Source: Luteolibacter rhizosphaerae
GTDB taxonomy: Bacteria > Verrucomicrobiota > Verrucomicrobiia > Verrucomicrobiales > Akkermansiaceae
Length of the DNA stretch: 64,000 nucleotides
Assembly: GCF_025950095.1 (NCBI RefSeq)
Contig: NZ_JAPDDR010000002.1
Coordinates: 434,001-498,000, forward strand
Direction: 5' to 3'
In this document: one piece after another, positions 28,056 through 37,146 of the stretch
How positions within the stretch are numbered: the stretch's first letter is position 1
Layout: each line of letters begins with the position of its first letter
Notes under the pieces: model-generated
What the model saw: the letters and a program-made list of their open reading frames with translations, nothing else
The model's database searches: none
What the model was told of the DNA's origin: nothing
Translations under genes and position numbers: made by a program

Positions 28056-28921
28056 GCCAGAAAATCGAACTCGTGGAGATAGCGGAGATCCGCGTCGCCA
28101 ACCCGCGTGTACGCGACAAGCGAAAATTCGCCAAGGTGGTGGAGAGCATTCGAAACGTCGGTCTGAAGAAGCCGATACAAGTCTCCCCTCGCGTGGTTGC
28201 CCCAGGGGAGCCCTCGGGTTTCGATCTCGTATGCGGACAGGGACGGATGGAAGCTTTCCAGGCCCTCGGATTTACCGAGATTCCCGCGATCGTCGTGGAA
28301 GTCTCCCGGGAAGAGGGAATGCTAATGAGTCTGATCGAGAACATGGCACGTCGGAATGCGTCTCCCGTGGAACTTGCCGACGAGATCAGCAGGCTCAAAA
28401 AACTCGGTTACTCCAACGTCGCGATCGGAAAGAAGCTCGATATCTCCGACACTGCGGTAGGGCAGTTGCTAAAGCTAGGAAAGGCCGGAGAGGGCCGTCT
28501 CATCTACGAAGTGATGAAGGGCAATGTCCCGTTGTCGGTGGCGATTGAGATCGCGAGAGTCGAAAACCCGGACCAACAACGCGAGTTCCTTGAGGCCTAT
28601 CAAAAGGAGAACCTCAACCAAGCCGCTATACGAACCATTCGCCGGGTGGTCCTTCAGAGGGACGTATTTGGCAGGGAACTCGGGACTACGGTCAAAGGGC
28701 CGCGGTGCACCAGCGCGGAAGGACTCGTAAACACTCTCAAGAAGGAGGGCCAGCGACAGAAGCTCCTGATCAAGAAAACCAAGGTTTGCGAATCACGGAT
28801 GGTTTTCACGGTCGAAGCGATGCGGAGGCTGTTTGCCGACGAGGATTTCGTGACGCTACTCCGCGCCGAGAAGGTCGAGACCGTGCCGCAGGAGCTTTCC
28901 GAAATGATGGGCGAAACCTGA
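28052..28921 (+). CDS. ParB-like protein 1 of the recombinase module
   Basis: The ATG at 28052 overlaps the recombinase stop (ATGA). The 289-residue protein has a ParB N-terminal domain: VEIAEIRVANPRVRDKRKFA, then FDLVCGQGRMEAFQALG (the GxxR region) and LIENMARRNASPVELADEIS, followed by an HTH (GYSNVAIGKKLDISDTAVG). ParB/Srx folds bind CTP and load on DNA, or act as adaptors. The C-terminal part is like the RepB partition protein. No ParA gene is nearby, so true partition is doubtful. A role in controlling the recombinase or in its DNA targeting is possible but unproven. Confidence 0.82.
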   Translation: MSQKIELVEIAEIRVANPRVRDKRKFAKVVESIRNVGLKKPIQVSPRVVAPGEPSGFDLVCGQGRMEAFQALGFTEIPAIVVEVSREEGMLMSLIENMARRNASPVELADEISRLKKLGYSNVAIGKKLDISDTAVGQLLKLGKAGEGRLIYEVMKGNVPLSVAIEIARVENPDQQREFLEAYQKENLNQAAIRTIRRVVLQRDVFGRELGTTVKGPRCTSAEGLVNTLKKEGQRQKLLIKKTKVCESRMVFTVEAMRRLFADEDFVTLLRAEKVETVPQELSEMMGET

Positions 28922-28933
28922 AGAAGTCATGCC

Positions 28934-29806
28934 ATGAAACCACTGATTTCGTTCGAGCTGTCCAGGATTAAGGTGCCTCTGGACCGGATTCTGCCAATTC
29001 GGGTGATCACTGATCCCCAGAAGAAGATCAGGCGCTACAAGGAAATCGTGTCCACGATCCGGGTCGCCGGTCTCATTGAGCCGCTCATGGTGTATCCCGA
29101 GAAGGGCGGATCCGGGAATTACGTGCTGACGGACGGCCATCTCCGGTTGCTGGCCTGCAAGGAACTGGGGATGAAGGAGGTTGATTGTATCGTGGCACTG
29201 GACGATGAAAGCTACATTTACAACGCCAAGGTCAACCGTTTGGCCCCAATCCAAGAACGACGGATGATCCTCAAGGTGCTGGAAAGCGGCGTTTCGATCG
29301 AACGCATCGCGGAGGCATTCAACGAGGACGTGAGGCAGATGAGAGCCCGGATCAACGTGACGAAGGGACTCTGCTCCGAGGTGGTCGAAATGTTGAAGGA
29401 CAAGCAGATGAGCCCTCATGCGTTGAAATTGCTTCGTCAGGCGGTTCCATCGCGGCAGATCGAAATGGTGGAGCTGATGGTCGCGGCCAACAACTACACG
29501 AAGATCTACGTCGAGGCGCTTCTAATCGGAACTCCCAAAAGCAAGCTTGCGTCACCCCGTCCGAAGGCGGGACGGAAAATCAAGCCGGAGGACATGGCGA
29601 AAATGGAAATGGAGATGGAGTCCCTCGGCAAGGAGTACAAGGCATGCGAGGATGTATTCGCGAAAAAGATGCTGCTGCTTACTGTCTTTCGTCGTTACGT
29701 CGTGAGATTGATGGAGAACGAGAAGATCAACCGCTTCATCAAATCCCGCCACTCTGGGATTCACGCCGAACTTGAGGCGATCGTCGCGAGCGAAACGGTG
29801 TGCTGA
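28934..29806 (+). CDS. ParB-like protein 2 of the recombinase module
   Basis: A 290-residue protein with a ParB N-terminal domain that diverges from its neighbour: LSRIKVPLDRILPIRVITDP, NYVLTDGHLRLLACKELGMK and VNRLAPIQERRMILKVLESG. An HTH segment (SIERIAEAFNEDVRQMRARI) and a RepB-like C-terminal region follow (MSPHALKLLRQAVPSRQIEM). It begins 12 bases after the stop of ParB-like 1. Tandem non-identical ParB proteins next to a serine recombinase suggest a heteromeric complex; this is inference. It is the last gene of the module. Confidence 0.82.
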   Translation: MKPLISFELSRIKVPLDRILPIRVITDPQKKIRRYKEIVSTIRVAGLIEPLMVYPEKGGSGNYVLTDGHLRLLACKELGMKEVDCIVALDDESYIYNAKVNRLAPIQERRMILKVLESGVSIERIAEAFNEDVRQMRARINVTKGLCSEVVEMLKDKQMSPHALKLLRQAVPSRQIEMVELMVAANNYTKIYVEALLIGTPKSKLASPRPKAGRKIKPEDMAKMEMEMESLGKEYKACEDVFAKKMLLLTVFRRYVVRLMENEKINRFIKSRHSGIHAELEAIVASETVC

Positions 29807-30111
29807 TTGACGGTCGTTACGCCGCGCTCGGCGTTAAAGGTTCCCTTGCGCGGAGGCAGGGAGCAGAGGCTTACCCTAGCCTTCTTTGTTCCCATATTCT
29901 AACGGCGACTGCGATGCCGCCAGCCAGGCTCTTTGGAGGGGACGAAGGATGTGCAGTTTCGAGTAAGCGTGGTGTGAAGCACCATGTGCTTGCCTTGCAA
30001 GGCCCACAACAGTTTTTGTGGGTGCTACCTGGGGGAGGTCGCACATTGGTGTCTTACTGAGAAGATGGAGATGGACAGCTCTGCACCCGTTCGATGAGCT
30101 TAGGAGCAGTA
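29807..30111. other. Intergenic stretch after the recombinase module
   Basis: About 300 bases with no convincing gene. It probably contains the right boundary of the recombinase module. I saw no copy of the TGACATCG repeats here. The start of the next gene is preceded by a good ribosome binding site, AGGAG at about 30101-30105. Confidence 0.5.
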
Positions 30112-31119
30112 ATGAAGCTCGCGAATTTCACGATAGCCTGCTCGATTGTCGTCATCTCACTCGGCTCACTCTCTGGAGCAGAACGAAGGGTGACGGGAGT
30201 AAAAGGCTTGGAGGAAGCATGCCAGAACGCCGCGCCTGGTGATGAGATCATCCTGGCAAAAGGGGTTTACACGATTTCCGAAAAGTCGAGAATCCTCATC
30301 GCAGGTCGTCCCGGCCCCGTTACCGTCCGGGGTGCTTCCGCCAAGTCCGGAGACGTTGTGGTCGAGGGCCTGGGGCAGGACAATGAGGCGGTTCAAGTGG
30401 TATTTGAGCTGACCGATTCGCCGAAATGGACTTTCCGTGATCTTACAACGCGAAACTCCTTCTATCATGGTTTCAAATTGAACGGCTCATCGACAGATTG
30501 CATTCTTAGGAATGTTGTCATGCGGGATCATGGCGAATCAGGAGTGAAGGGAACCAGCGATCCATCAGCGAAAACTTACCCTGACCGCCTCCTTGTAGAA
30601 GGCTGCGATATCGGCTTCACACGTCCTAGTGGCGGGACTCGCAGTGTCGTGGAGGGAATTGACGGGGTGGCCGTTGCAGGTTGGACGGTTCGCGGAAGCC
30701 GCTTTCTAAACGTGCAAAAGTCGGGCGGGGCGGCCTACGGAGTCTTCACTAAGGGAAATTCGATCGACACGGTAATCGAGAACAATCGATTCGAGAACTG
30801 CTTCATCGGAGCATCCTTCGGGGGCGGAGGAACGGGAGCCGCCTACTTCAGGGATGGCGACCAGACGCTAGAGCACCGCGGCGGTTCCATTCGGAACAAT
30901 ATCTTCCAGAGCACCAGCGATGCAGCGATTTATCTTAATAAAGCCAATGGCGGCACCATCGCAGGAAACAAGATGGTGGCTTGCGCCATGAACATTCAAT
31001 TGCGGTATCCCGAGACAAAGGCCTACATCAAAGAAGGAAATGCTACCGACAATTCGGAAGAGCCCCTGGTCCGCCTGCGAGACGGAGCAAGCGTATTTAA
31101 AGACGTCCCGGAGAAGTGA
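30112..31119 (+). CDS. Exported right-handed beta-helix protein (PL6-like)
   Basis: ATG 30112 is preferred over 30094: it is preceded by AGGAG at proper spacing and begins a signal peptide (MKLANFTIACSIVVISLGSL). The mature part is a right-handed parallel beta-helix: LEEACQNAAPGDEIILAKGVY is the usual start of chondroitinase-B/alginate-lyase-like (PL6) proteins, and repeated Asn-rich turns follow (IENNRFENCFIG, IRNNIFQSTSDAAIYLN). Lyase activity is uncertain, because PL6 catalytic Lys/Arg positions cannot be assigned safely; DNCILRN...HGESGVKG is the likely region. Length is 335 residues, shorter than typical PL6 enzymes. Confidence 0.7.
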   Translation: MKLANFTIACSIVVISLGSLSGAERRVTGVKGLEEACQNAAPGDEIILAKGVYTISEKSRILIAGRPGPVTVRGASAKSGDVVVEGLGQDNEAVQVVFELTDSPKWTFRDLTTRNSFYHGFKLNGSSTDCILRNVVMRDHGESGVKGTSDPSAKTYPDRLLVEGCDIGFTRPSGGTRSVVEGIDGVAVAGWTVRGSRFLNVQKSGGAAYGVFTKGNSIDTVIENNRFENCFIGASFGGGGTGAAYFRDGDQTLEHRGGSIRNNIFQSTSDAAIYLNKANGGTIAGNKMVACAMNIQLRYPETKAYIKEGNATDNSEEPLVRLRDGASVFKDVPEK

Positions 31120-31270
31120 TGAATCACATCCAACGGATTAAAAGCGGAGCGGCTAATCCAAATGGGCTGGCCTACGTCTTGGAGGCGAGGCAAACCTGAA
31201 AGCATTCCCCCTAGCCAAATCACGCCTTCTTGCTGGATTCGGAGGCACCCATCAAAGTTGATTTCAGCGC

Positions 31271-31486
31271 GAAATTCACAAAGGCGCATGGAGGACCAAG
31301 CCGAGTTGGTTCATCGTCGCGACCCGGTGTAACATCATTGCTCCCAAGCTGCTGCACAAGAAGGCCAAACGCATCGGTGCAGAGGTGGTGGAAGTCGAAG
31401 CCAGCCAAGCCATCCATCACTAAGGCGAAGGATTGGCCGGGCTCATGGAGAAAGCAGCGGCCAACTCCGTGAAGGCGTTCGGATAA
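31271..31486 (+). pseudogene. Decayed C-terminus of an alpha/beta hydrolase
   Basis: One frame reads KPSWFIVATRCNIIAPKLLH followed by AKRIGAEVVEVEASQAIHH, then a TAA at 31421-31423, and then GEGLAGLMEKAAANSVKAFG with a final TAA at 31484-31486. This is the normal end of the esterase-like alpha/beta hydrolases in which the catalytic Asp and the His of ASH lie; here that His reads Gln (ASQ). An internal stop, loss of the catalytic His and no upstream coding part show a remnant. Confidence 0.65.
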
Positions 31487-31516
31487 CGCCGGCTGATCCC
31501 ATCCAGCGGAACCTCA

Positions 31517-33382
31517 TTACTTGAATCCGCTGAAGAGTGGCCATGCGATCCAGCCTCCTTCAGCGTGCTTGTCGAGTAGGCGAGTTTCATTTCCTCTTCG
31601 CTCCCGCACCTTGTTAAGCGCGGTGTGCTGGTCGAACGCAATCTCGCGCATTCCTGCTACGCTAAACGAGGCGTCTTCGACCACGAAGCTAGGGCGCGGA
31701 TCCATTTCGTCGGTGGTGCCGCCGTAGTTGAACAATCCCAGGATCTCGGTGCGTCCGCCTTGGGTGGTGGCGAAGCGGACACCGCGGCCCTCGTGCTTGA
31801 TGCCCAGGCACCAGAGGTCAGCGCCGTCGTTGCGAACGAGCCCTGTATCACTGGCACCTTCGGGATTAAGCTGGCGTGCCCAGCACTTCTGCCCCGCCTT
31901 TTTGAGATGCAGATGGGCAGGGCAGTCTGTGGTGAAAATGTCGCCGCCGCCGTCGCCGACGATGGTCACACCGCAGCTTTCCACCAGGAGAGTGTTGGAA
32001 GCCGATGCATTCATGATCGTGACCGGCGGGCCACCAAAGGAATCAAGGTTCTGGAACTTCACCCTCGGGACCGAGTCATCATCCACGAAGAAGGCTCCGT
32101 CTTTATCCCCCAGGATGCGAGCCCACCCGAGACCGGTGACCAGACGGACCGGCTTGGGCACCCGGACCGGCTTGGACAGGGTAAACCAGTTCGGGTCCCC
32201 GCCGCCGCAGCCGCGGAAATAAATCACCGTCTTTCCTTCCGCCGCAGCGCGATCCATTGCCTTCTGGATCGCGTCGCTGTCGTCGATCCCGTCACCGGCG
32301 ACCGCGCCGCAATCATCAGCACACAGCCACTTTCCAGGATCGTGTTCCCAAGGCACCACCGGCTCGCGTTTCACGGGAAGTCCGAGTGAGCGGAGCGGCG
32401 TCGCATCAAACAACTTGCGACCCGGAGCTGAAACAAACTCGTCGATCTCTTTGCCCTCGATGGTCCCGGCAGGAGAGTCGCCGGCCAGCAACTGGCGATA
32501 GCCGTCGCTCGTAATGTCCCGCGCGTAAAGAACTCCTCGGTTGGCGATCGCGGGACCCGCGCTACCTGTTGCGCGAAAGGTGCCCCCTTGCAAGGCGACA
32601 ACCCCGCACCAATGCGCCCAGTCATTTGGCATCTGGATGTCGATGGCCAGCGGCGTGTTATCCACCTTGAGGTCCTCGATTGCGACTACGTTCGCGGACA
32701 CGACTACCCCGACCTTACGCGCATTGCGGATGGTGACCCGCGACAAAGTTTGGCCCCAGATCCACTGGCTCAGCACGCCGGTCTCGAACCCATCGATCTC
32801 CACGTCCTGCACGAGATTTGGGCCGCTTTGATCGAGGAAGCCAGCGTTCACGCCAATCTTGCCCCGTCCCCTCAGCCTCACGTCCTTGAGGCACCCACTG
32901 TTGGTCGCGTAGTAACGAATCCCATCCACTGTAGGATTGTTCCCCACGTCGATGGTGAAATGGCGCAGGTTGCGCATGAACCAGTCAGCGGAGGTCGGAC
33001 CTTTCTCATTCGGATGGGTGCGCAGGACGGACGTCACGCCCTTCACGCCGCCATCCAGCTTAAGAACCACACCGTCACGGGACTCGCCGTACAGCCACGG
33101 CCCTAGCGGGCTCTTGACCACCAGCGAGCGGGTGAGCCGGTAGGTTCCATCGGGCACAAACAGCGCGTTGCTTTTTCCGCGGTGGGCGGGGTCCATGCCG
33201 CAACTCGCATCAATCGCCCGCTGCAGCGCGTCGGTGTCGTCCGTCTTCCCGTCACCCTTCGCGCCGAAATGCCGCTTTGCATCAATCACCGCAGGGTCAT
33301 CCGGAAAACGCATGCCATCCGCGGCGGCCGCGGAGGCCGCGATGAAGTATGCCAGCTTGATAATGCAGGTGAAATGTTTCAT
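31517..33382 (-). CDS. Exported pectate-lyase-superfamily beta-helix protein
   Basis: ATG 33382 starts a signal peptide (MKHFTCIIKLAYFIAASAAA); an upstream start at 33418 would overlap the GDSL fragment. The mature protein begins with DAKRHFGAKGDGKTDDTDAL, the hallmark of the Pectate_lyase_3 (phage tailspike/GH28-like) fold. The same motif recurs mid-protein (CGAVAGDGIDDSDAIQKAMD), so two beta-helices are in tandem, each of about 300 residues. Similar proteins bind or cleave acidic polysaccharides. It is followed downstream (in its own sense) by the decayed hydrolase and lies next to a second beta-helix gene, so the area looks like a small polysaccharide-use cluster damaged by insertions. Confidence 0.8.
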   Translation of the reverse strand: MKHFTCIIKLAYFIAASAAAADGMRFPDDPAVIDAKRHFGAKGDGKTDDTDALQRAIDASCGMDPAHRGKSNALFVPDGTYRLTRSLVVKSPLGPWLYGESRDGVVLKLDGGVKGVTSVLRTHPNEKGPTSADWFMRNLRHFTIDVGNNPTVDGIRYYATNSGCLKDVRLRGRGKIGVNAGFLDQSGPNLVQDVEIDGFETGVLSQWIWGQTLSRVTIRNARKVGVVVSANVVAIEDLKVDNTPLAIDIQMPNDWAHWCGVVALQGGTFRATGSAGPAIANRGVLYARDITSDGYRQLLAGDSPAGTIEGKEIDEFVSAPGRKLFDATPLRSLGLPVKREPVVPWEHDPGKWLCADDCGAVAGDGIDDSDAIQKAMDRAAAEGKTVIYFRGCGGGDPNWFTLSKPVRVPKPVRLVTGLGWARILGDKDGAFFVDDDSVPRVKFQNLDSFGGPPVTIMNASASNTLLVESCGVTIVGDGGGDIFTTDCPAHLHLKKAGQKCWARQLNPEGASDTGLVRNDGADLWCLGIKHEGRGVRFATTQGGRTEILGLFNYGGTTDEMDPRPSFVVEDASFSVAGMREIAFDQHTALNKVRERRGNETRLLDKHAEGGWIAWPLFSGFK

Positions 33383-33414
33383 GGGCCAAGGGGGCGAGGC
33401 TGGACGGTTCTGAC

Positions 33415-33916
33415 TCATTTCTTATCCGTTTCGGGCTCGGGGGCAAGCCAGTCTCCCAACATGGGCTCCATCGCCGCGGCCCACGCTTCGTAAGCCGGCT
33501 TTTTCAGGTGAAGGCGGTCACTATCGTAGAAGCCTTCGCGACGTTTTCCGTCGGGCTGAAGCAAATCCTTGCTGAAGTCGAGGAATCGCACGGTCTTGCC
33601 ATCATCTAGGCCCGCAATACCGGCGTTTACGGTCCTGATGTAATACCGGATGGAATCCGACTCGTCAAAAATGGGGAGGAGCCCGCAGAGCAAGATCTTC
33701 GCAGATGGCATCTTTTCGCGCAGGCGGGCGACAAAGGTGCGGATGCCCCTTGACGTGTCATCAGCGGAATAGCCCGGCCATACGTTGTTGATTCCTATCA
33801 TCAGCACCACAACTTTGGGCTGGAGACCGTCGAAGCCTCCATTCGCCAGACGCCACAGCAGTTGTGGCGTGCCGTCGCCACCAACGCCGAAGTTGGCAGC
33901 ATTCCGCGGCGCGTAG
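33415..33916 (-). pseudogene. GDSL/SGNH hydrolase, N-terminus lost at an IS
   Basis: The preserved part reads YAPRNAANFGVGGDGTPQLL, VVVLMIGINNVWPG (Block III of SGNH enzymes, with the conserved Asn) and FYDSDRLHLKKPAYEAWAAA (Block V, Asp and His). The family's Block I with the nucleophile Ser (GDSIT) should lie just before YAPRN but is missing; the frame enters the inverted repeat of an insertion sequence at about 33913. The matching N-terminal part is not found beyond the far IS end at 35113, so a deletion accompanied the insertion. It is inactive. The stop overlaps the neighbouring beta-helix frame, which suggests a former operon. Confidence 0.8.
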
Positions 33917-35113
33917 TGTCCAGAAATTCGATTGCGGCGTAAGCGTCTAATGATCAGGCTAAATTCGAAGCGCTGGTTTCCCTGTTTCAGGCTGTGCAAG
34001 GGGAGGTTTTCTGCGAGGCTTCCGTGATGGGAATCGGAACTCTCATGCTGGTTTCGCTTGCAGGCTGGATCAACCGGCACCAGCAGGACGTCATCAATTA
34101 TCTTCAGGAGGAGGTCCGAGTTCTCAGGGAGTTGCGGTGCAAGAAGCGCCTGCGGTTCAGCGACGATCAAAGGAGGCGGTTGGCCCTGAAGGCGAAGCGC
34201 CTTGGGTTGAGCCGGCTCAAGGAGATTGCCGCAATCGTTTCTCCCGAGACCCTGCTGGCTTGGCATCGGAAGCTGATTGCGAGGAAGTATGACTCTAGCG
34301 CTTCTCCTCGGCGTGTAGGCCGTCCTCCGACGGCTGAGGATTTACAAGCCTTGGTCCTGAGGATGGCGGAAGAAAATCGGGGCTGAACTATAGCCGGATC
34401 CAAGGGGCTCTGGCCAACCTCGGTCACGACATCGCCCGCGGAACCGTTGCGGGCATTCTGAAGAGAGCAGGGATTGAGCCAGCACCGGAACGAGGAAAGG
34501 GGACGACCTGGGCAGAATTCCTTCGCGCCCATTGGGAGGTGCTGGGTGCGGCTGACTTCTTCACCGTGGAGCTTTAGGCCTGGGGACGTCTTACCCGCTA
34601 CCATGTATTCTTCGTGATTCGTCTGGCAACCCGGCGGGTCCAAATCTTTGGGATCATTCCGGAGCCCAATGGAAGGTGGATTAGGCAGATCAGCGGGAAT
34701 CTAACAGATTTCCACGAGGGGTTCTTGCGGGAATGCAGGTTCCTCATTCATGACCGGGCGACCGTGTTCACCAAGGAGTTCGCATCAATCCTGAAAGGCG
34801 CAGGTGTCGAGTCTATCCGCCTTCCCGCGCGGTCTCCAAATCTGAATGCATTTGCTGAAAGGTTCGTCCGGTCGATCAGAGCCGAGTACCTCGACCATCT
34901 GATTCTCGTGGGAGAACGGTCGCTCCGGCGGGCGGTTGACGAGTTCTGCGCCCATTACCATGAAGATCGGAATCACCAAGGGCTGGAATCGAGGCGGATT
35001 TCTCCGTCAGTGAAGTGGGGAGAATTGAAGTGTCGAAAACGCTTGGGAGGATTGCTCCGGTATTACCACAGGGAGGCCGCATGAAGAGCGGAGATCGAGT
35101 TTCTGGACACTAC
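33913..35113. mobile_element. Insertion sequence with rve-type transposase, decayed
   Basis: The ends are inverted repeats: 33913-33932 GTAGTGTCCAGAAATTCGAT and, reversed, 35094-35113 GTAGTGTCCAGAAACTCGAT, matching at 19 of 20 positions. The length is about 1.2 kb. The transposase inside is on the plus strand and broken. I see no clear target duplication; the flank bases CGTAG and CTACG are inverted rather than direct and may belong to the ends. Confidence 0.85.
33994..35084 (+). pseudogene. rve integrase-core transposase, frameshifted
   Basis: The N-terminal helical part (LLAWHRKLIARKYD, RMAEENRG) is followed by a one-base deletion near 34383. The frame then continues as NYSRIQGALANLGHDIARGT and ADFFTVEL, meets a TAG at about 34575-34577, and goes on with [40 protein letters not shown] and [13 protein letters not shown]. 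The D, D and E of the DDE triad (ADFF, IHDR, AERF) can still be seen. A Verrucomicrobiota/Planctomycetota type of IS is likely. With a frameshift plus a stop it cannot move itself. Confidence 0.85.
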
Positions 35114-35356
35114 GGGGATATTTACTCGGCCGAAAGCGATTGCCCCTTTCCAGATTGATTGTGCTCCGTCCCCAGGTGCTCGAACTATGCCGACTGCAGG
35201 GTGATCGCACTTTGAACGAGTAAGCGGGGCTTATTTTAGGGATGCTAAGTTATGCGCGCTCCTTTTGCACATGATGATCCGTAATTTTGCCATTCGAACC
35301 CGCCATTTTCTTTAAAAAGGTCAGGCTCTACGATGTGTAAAAAGATCTATCAGATT

Positions 35357-35707
35357 CTAGACGTCCGCTTCTGCGACGCCGCCGGGCGCTCTGTCGATGA
35401 TCCACTCCACGTCGGAGCGTTCAGGGGCTCTCTGCATCAGCAGCAGGGCGTCCTCAGGCAGAGCGATGATTCGTTGCGGTGAATCGATGGAACGTGTGCC
35501 GTTCTCTTGTCTGATTTCGATTGTCACCCAGATTTTCCGCGGTTGGTCGCCCTCCGCTTCCCCGATTACCATCAATCGGCCTCTACCTGCCACGCTGGCG
35601 GCACCGCTCGAGGCCTCGATCGCATACTCGATGGATTTCCCATCGAACATGTCCCGAAGCTCGTCATAGCGAGGAAGGTCACAAAGAAAAGCGAGAGGAT
35701 CAGGCAT
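35357..35707 (-). CDS. Hypothetical cytoplasmic protein
   Basis: A 116-residue acidic protein without signal or membrane segment (MPDPLAFLCDLPRYDELRDM at the start; IALPEDALLLMQRAPERSD near the end). Codon use and third-position GC fit coding. I do not recognise a family. It is the first gene of the small-gene region and stands alone, with about 250 bases free on each side. Confidence 0.5.
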   Translation of the reverse strand: MPDPLAFLCDLPRYDELRDMFDGKSIEYAIEASSGAASVAGRGRLMVIGEAEGDQPRKIWVTIEIRQENGTRSIDSPQRIIALPEDALLLMQRAPERSDVEWIIDRAPGGVAEADV

Positions 35708-35961
35708 CCTTTAAGATAGTCCTTGCGTTTGGCCGCCGTCAACCTTTGGTCCGCCGACGCATTTCACACGGGGTAATTACTGTGCGCGCCCCTGGGTCCG
35801 ACCACGGATTCAACAATCGCAGGCGAGTGATCAAGGGCAGTGAGCGGACTCAGCGATAGTAATCGGAAAGCGACCGCCTGTGGTCCGCGTCCATGCAATA
35901 GATCAAATGGCATGCTGCCTGCGAGTGCTCTCTTCCTCTCCGTCCAAGCAATCGACTTCTT

Positions 35962-36264
35962 ATGCAAGCAGCACTCGCCTTTCTGTTCCTCCTTTCGCTC
36001 GCGGGCTGTGATGACCCGCCCCCGCTTCGCGCTGATAGCCCCTACCGTCAGCCGTCGGCAAACGGCAAGCAGCCCCCGCTCGATCAGCCCATCCCCCAAG
36101 GCGCGCAGGCAACAGGGGATATCAAGACCAGGAGCGGTGACGGTATCGTGGGCGGGCAGCGGTCAACCTCGGGCGACCATCTCGGGGCTGGAGACAATGC
36201 CGGCGGCAATCCGCATGATGCACCATCGGCAGGAGGGACCGGGCCACATACAGATCCAAAGTAG
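35962..36264 (+). CDS. Small lipoprotein
   Basis: A 100-residue protein with a lipoprotein signal: MQAALAFLFLLSLAGC gives a lipobox LAGC followed by Asp-Asp. The mature part is low in hydrophobics and rich in Gly, Pro, Gln and Asp (GDGIVGGQRSTSGDHLGAGD), probably disordered. Function unknown. A second small lipoprotein of similar type but without clear homology lies at 45782. Confidence 0.65.
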   Translation: MQAALAFLFLLSLAGCDDPPPLRADSPYRQPSANGKQPPLDQPIPQGAQATGDIKTRSGDGIVGGQRSTSGDHLGAGDNAGGNPHDAPSAGGTGPHTDPK

Positions 36265-36580
36265 GGAGCCTTCTCGAATACGCGATTTGCCTAACTCAAT
36301 CGGCTTGCTCAGCTAACTACAACCGCTACGTCAACCACCGCCCTCAGCTCACCGTCTAGCGAGGAGGCTGAAATGACGAGGTGCCCCTCCCACATCTCGG
36401 AAGGCCGTCGCGTGTCGAATTCCGCGGCGGTCTTCTGCGGCTTCATGGAATGTAACAGCTTCGGATAGCCAGTGCCCTCTGCATCCTTGTTTGCGTTGAT
36501 GCAATCGCTGGCATCGCTGGAGAACGCAGGGAGGCTCGCCAGAGCCGGGAACGGGAACTGCGCAGCGATATGCCTCATCT
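36265..36580. other. Gap between lipoprotein and COX4-like gene
   Basis: About 315 bases. A minus-strand frame 36446-36309 (MKPQKTAAEFDTRRPSEMWE followed by HLVISASSLDGELRAVV) could encode a 45-residue peptide, but nothing supports it beyond a plausible amino-acid make-up. No terminator or repeat was recognised. Confidence 0.3.
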
Positions 36581-37021
36581 ATGGAATCCGAAACTTCCTT
36601 CGACCCTTCCGCTATCCGCCGATCGATGCGACTGTATCTACTCGTCGGCCTTGTTCTTTTCTGTGGGACGCTGGCCACGGTCGCTGTTGCCACCATTCCT
36701 GCGCTGGATTTCGGCCGCCACGGATTCGACACCGCGGACTTGGTGCTTGGGCTGCTGATCGCCACCTTCAAAGCGTCACTCGTGGCGTTGGTGTTCATGC
36801 ACCTGAACCATGAGCGGAAGTTGATCTATTTTTTCGCAGTCCTCGCCTCGGTCCATTGCGTCGGATTGGTGGCGTTCACTCTGCTCGCCGAGGCCGACAC
36901 CATTCGGGATCCGAACTTCTTCCACGGCACTCGCGGCAACGATCCCGGAGGGATCTCGATCTCTCGAGGCCCGTTTCCGCAGACAAATACGACCAAGGGG
37001 CCCGGGACGTTCGGACCCTGA
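36581..37021 (+). CDS. Orphan cytochrome c oxidase subunit IV family protein
   Basis: The 146-residue protein has three membrane helices: LYLLVGLVLFCGTLATVAVA, then FDTADLVLGLLIATFKASLVALVFMH with the family-typical end FKASLVALVFMHLNHERK, then FFAVLASVHCVGLVAFTLLA. That middle motif is diagnostic of the prokaryotic COX4/caa3 subunit IV family, normally encoded with oxidase subunits I-III. None of those is in the window, so this is a detached copy in a region of accessory genes. The C-terminal tail (PNFFHGTRGNDPGGISIS) is polar and unassigned. Confidence 0.75.
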   Translation: MESETSFDPSAIRRSMRLYLLVGLVLFCGTLATVAVATIPALDFGRHGFDTADLVLGLLIATFKASLVALVFMHLNHERKLIYFFAVLASVHCVGLVAFTLLAEADTIRDPNFFHGTRGNDPGGISISRGPFPQTNTTKGPGTFGP

Positions 37022-37111
37022 GTAGCGATGCAGACCGAGGCGATGGAGGATCAAGGGCCGGAGCCTCGAAGGGGTGGCGGGGGAGCTCGAAAAGCCCTAA
37101 GCCCGGAGGGT

Positions 37112-37146
37112 GAAGGGCGACCGTTTTCTCACGACGGCCGCCCTTC
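37112..37146 (+). terminator. Hairpin terminator-like element after the COX4-like gene
   Basis: GAAGGGCG-CCGT pairs with ACGG-CGCCCTTC across an eight-base loop containing TTTT. It lies 90 bases after the stop. The 3' U-run is weak, so it may act as a pause or protective hairpin. Confidence 0.5.

Noticed and set aside
32588-33106. Long plus-strand frame (172 codons) inside the beta-helix gene
   Set aside because: It is the antisense shadow of the gene at 31517-33382, which has a signal peptide and family motifs.
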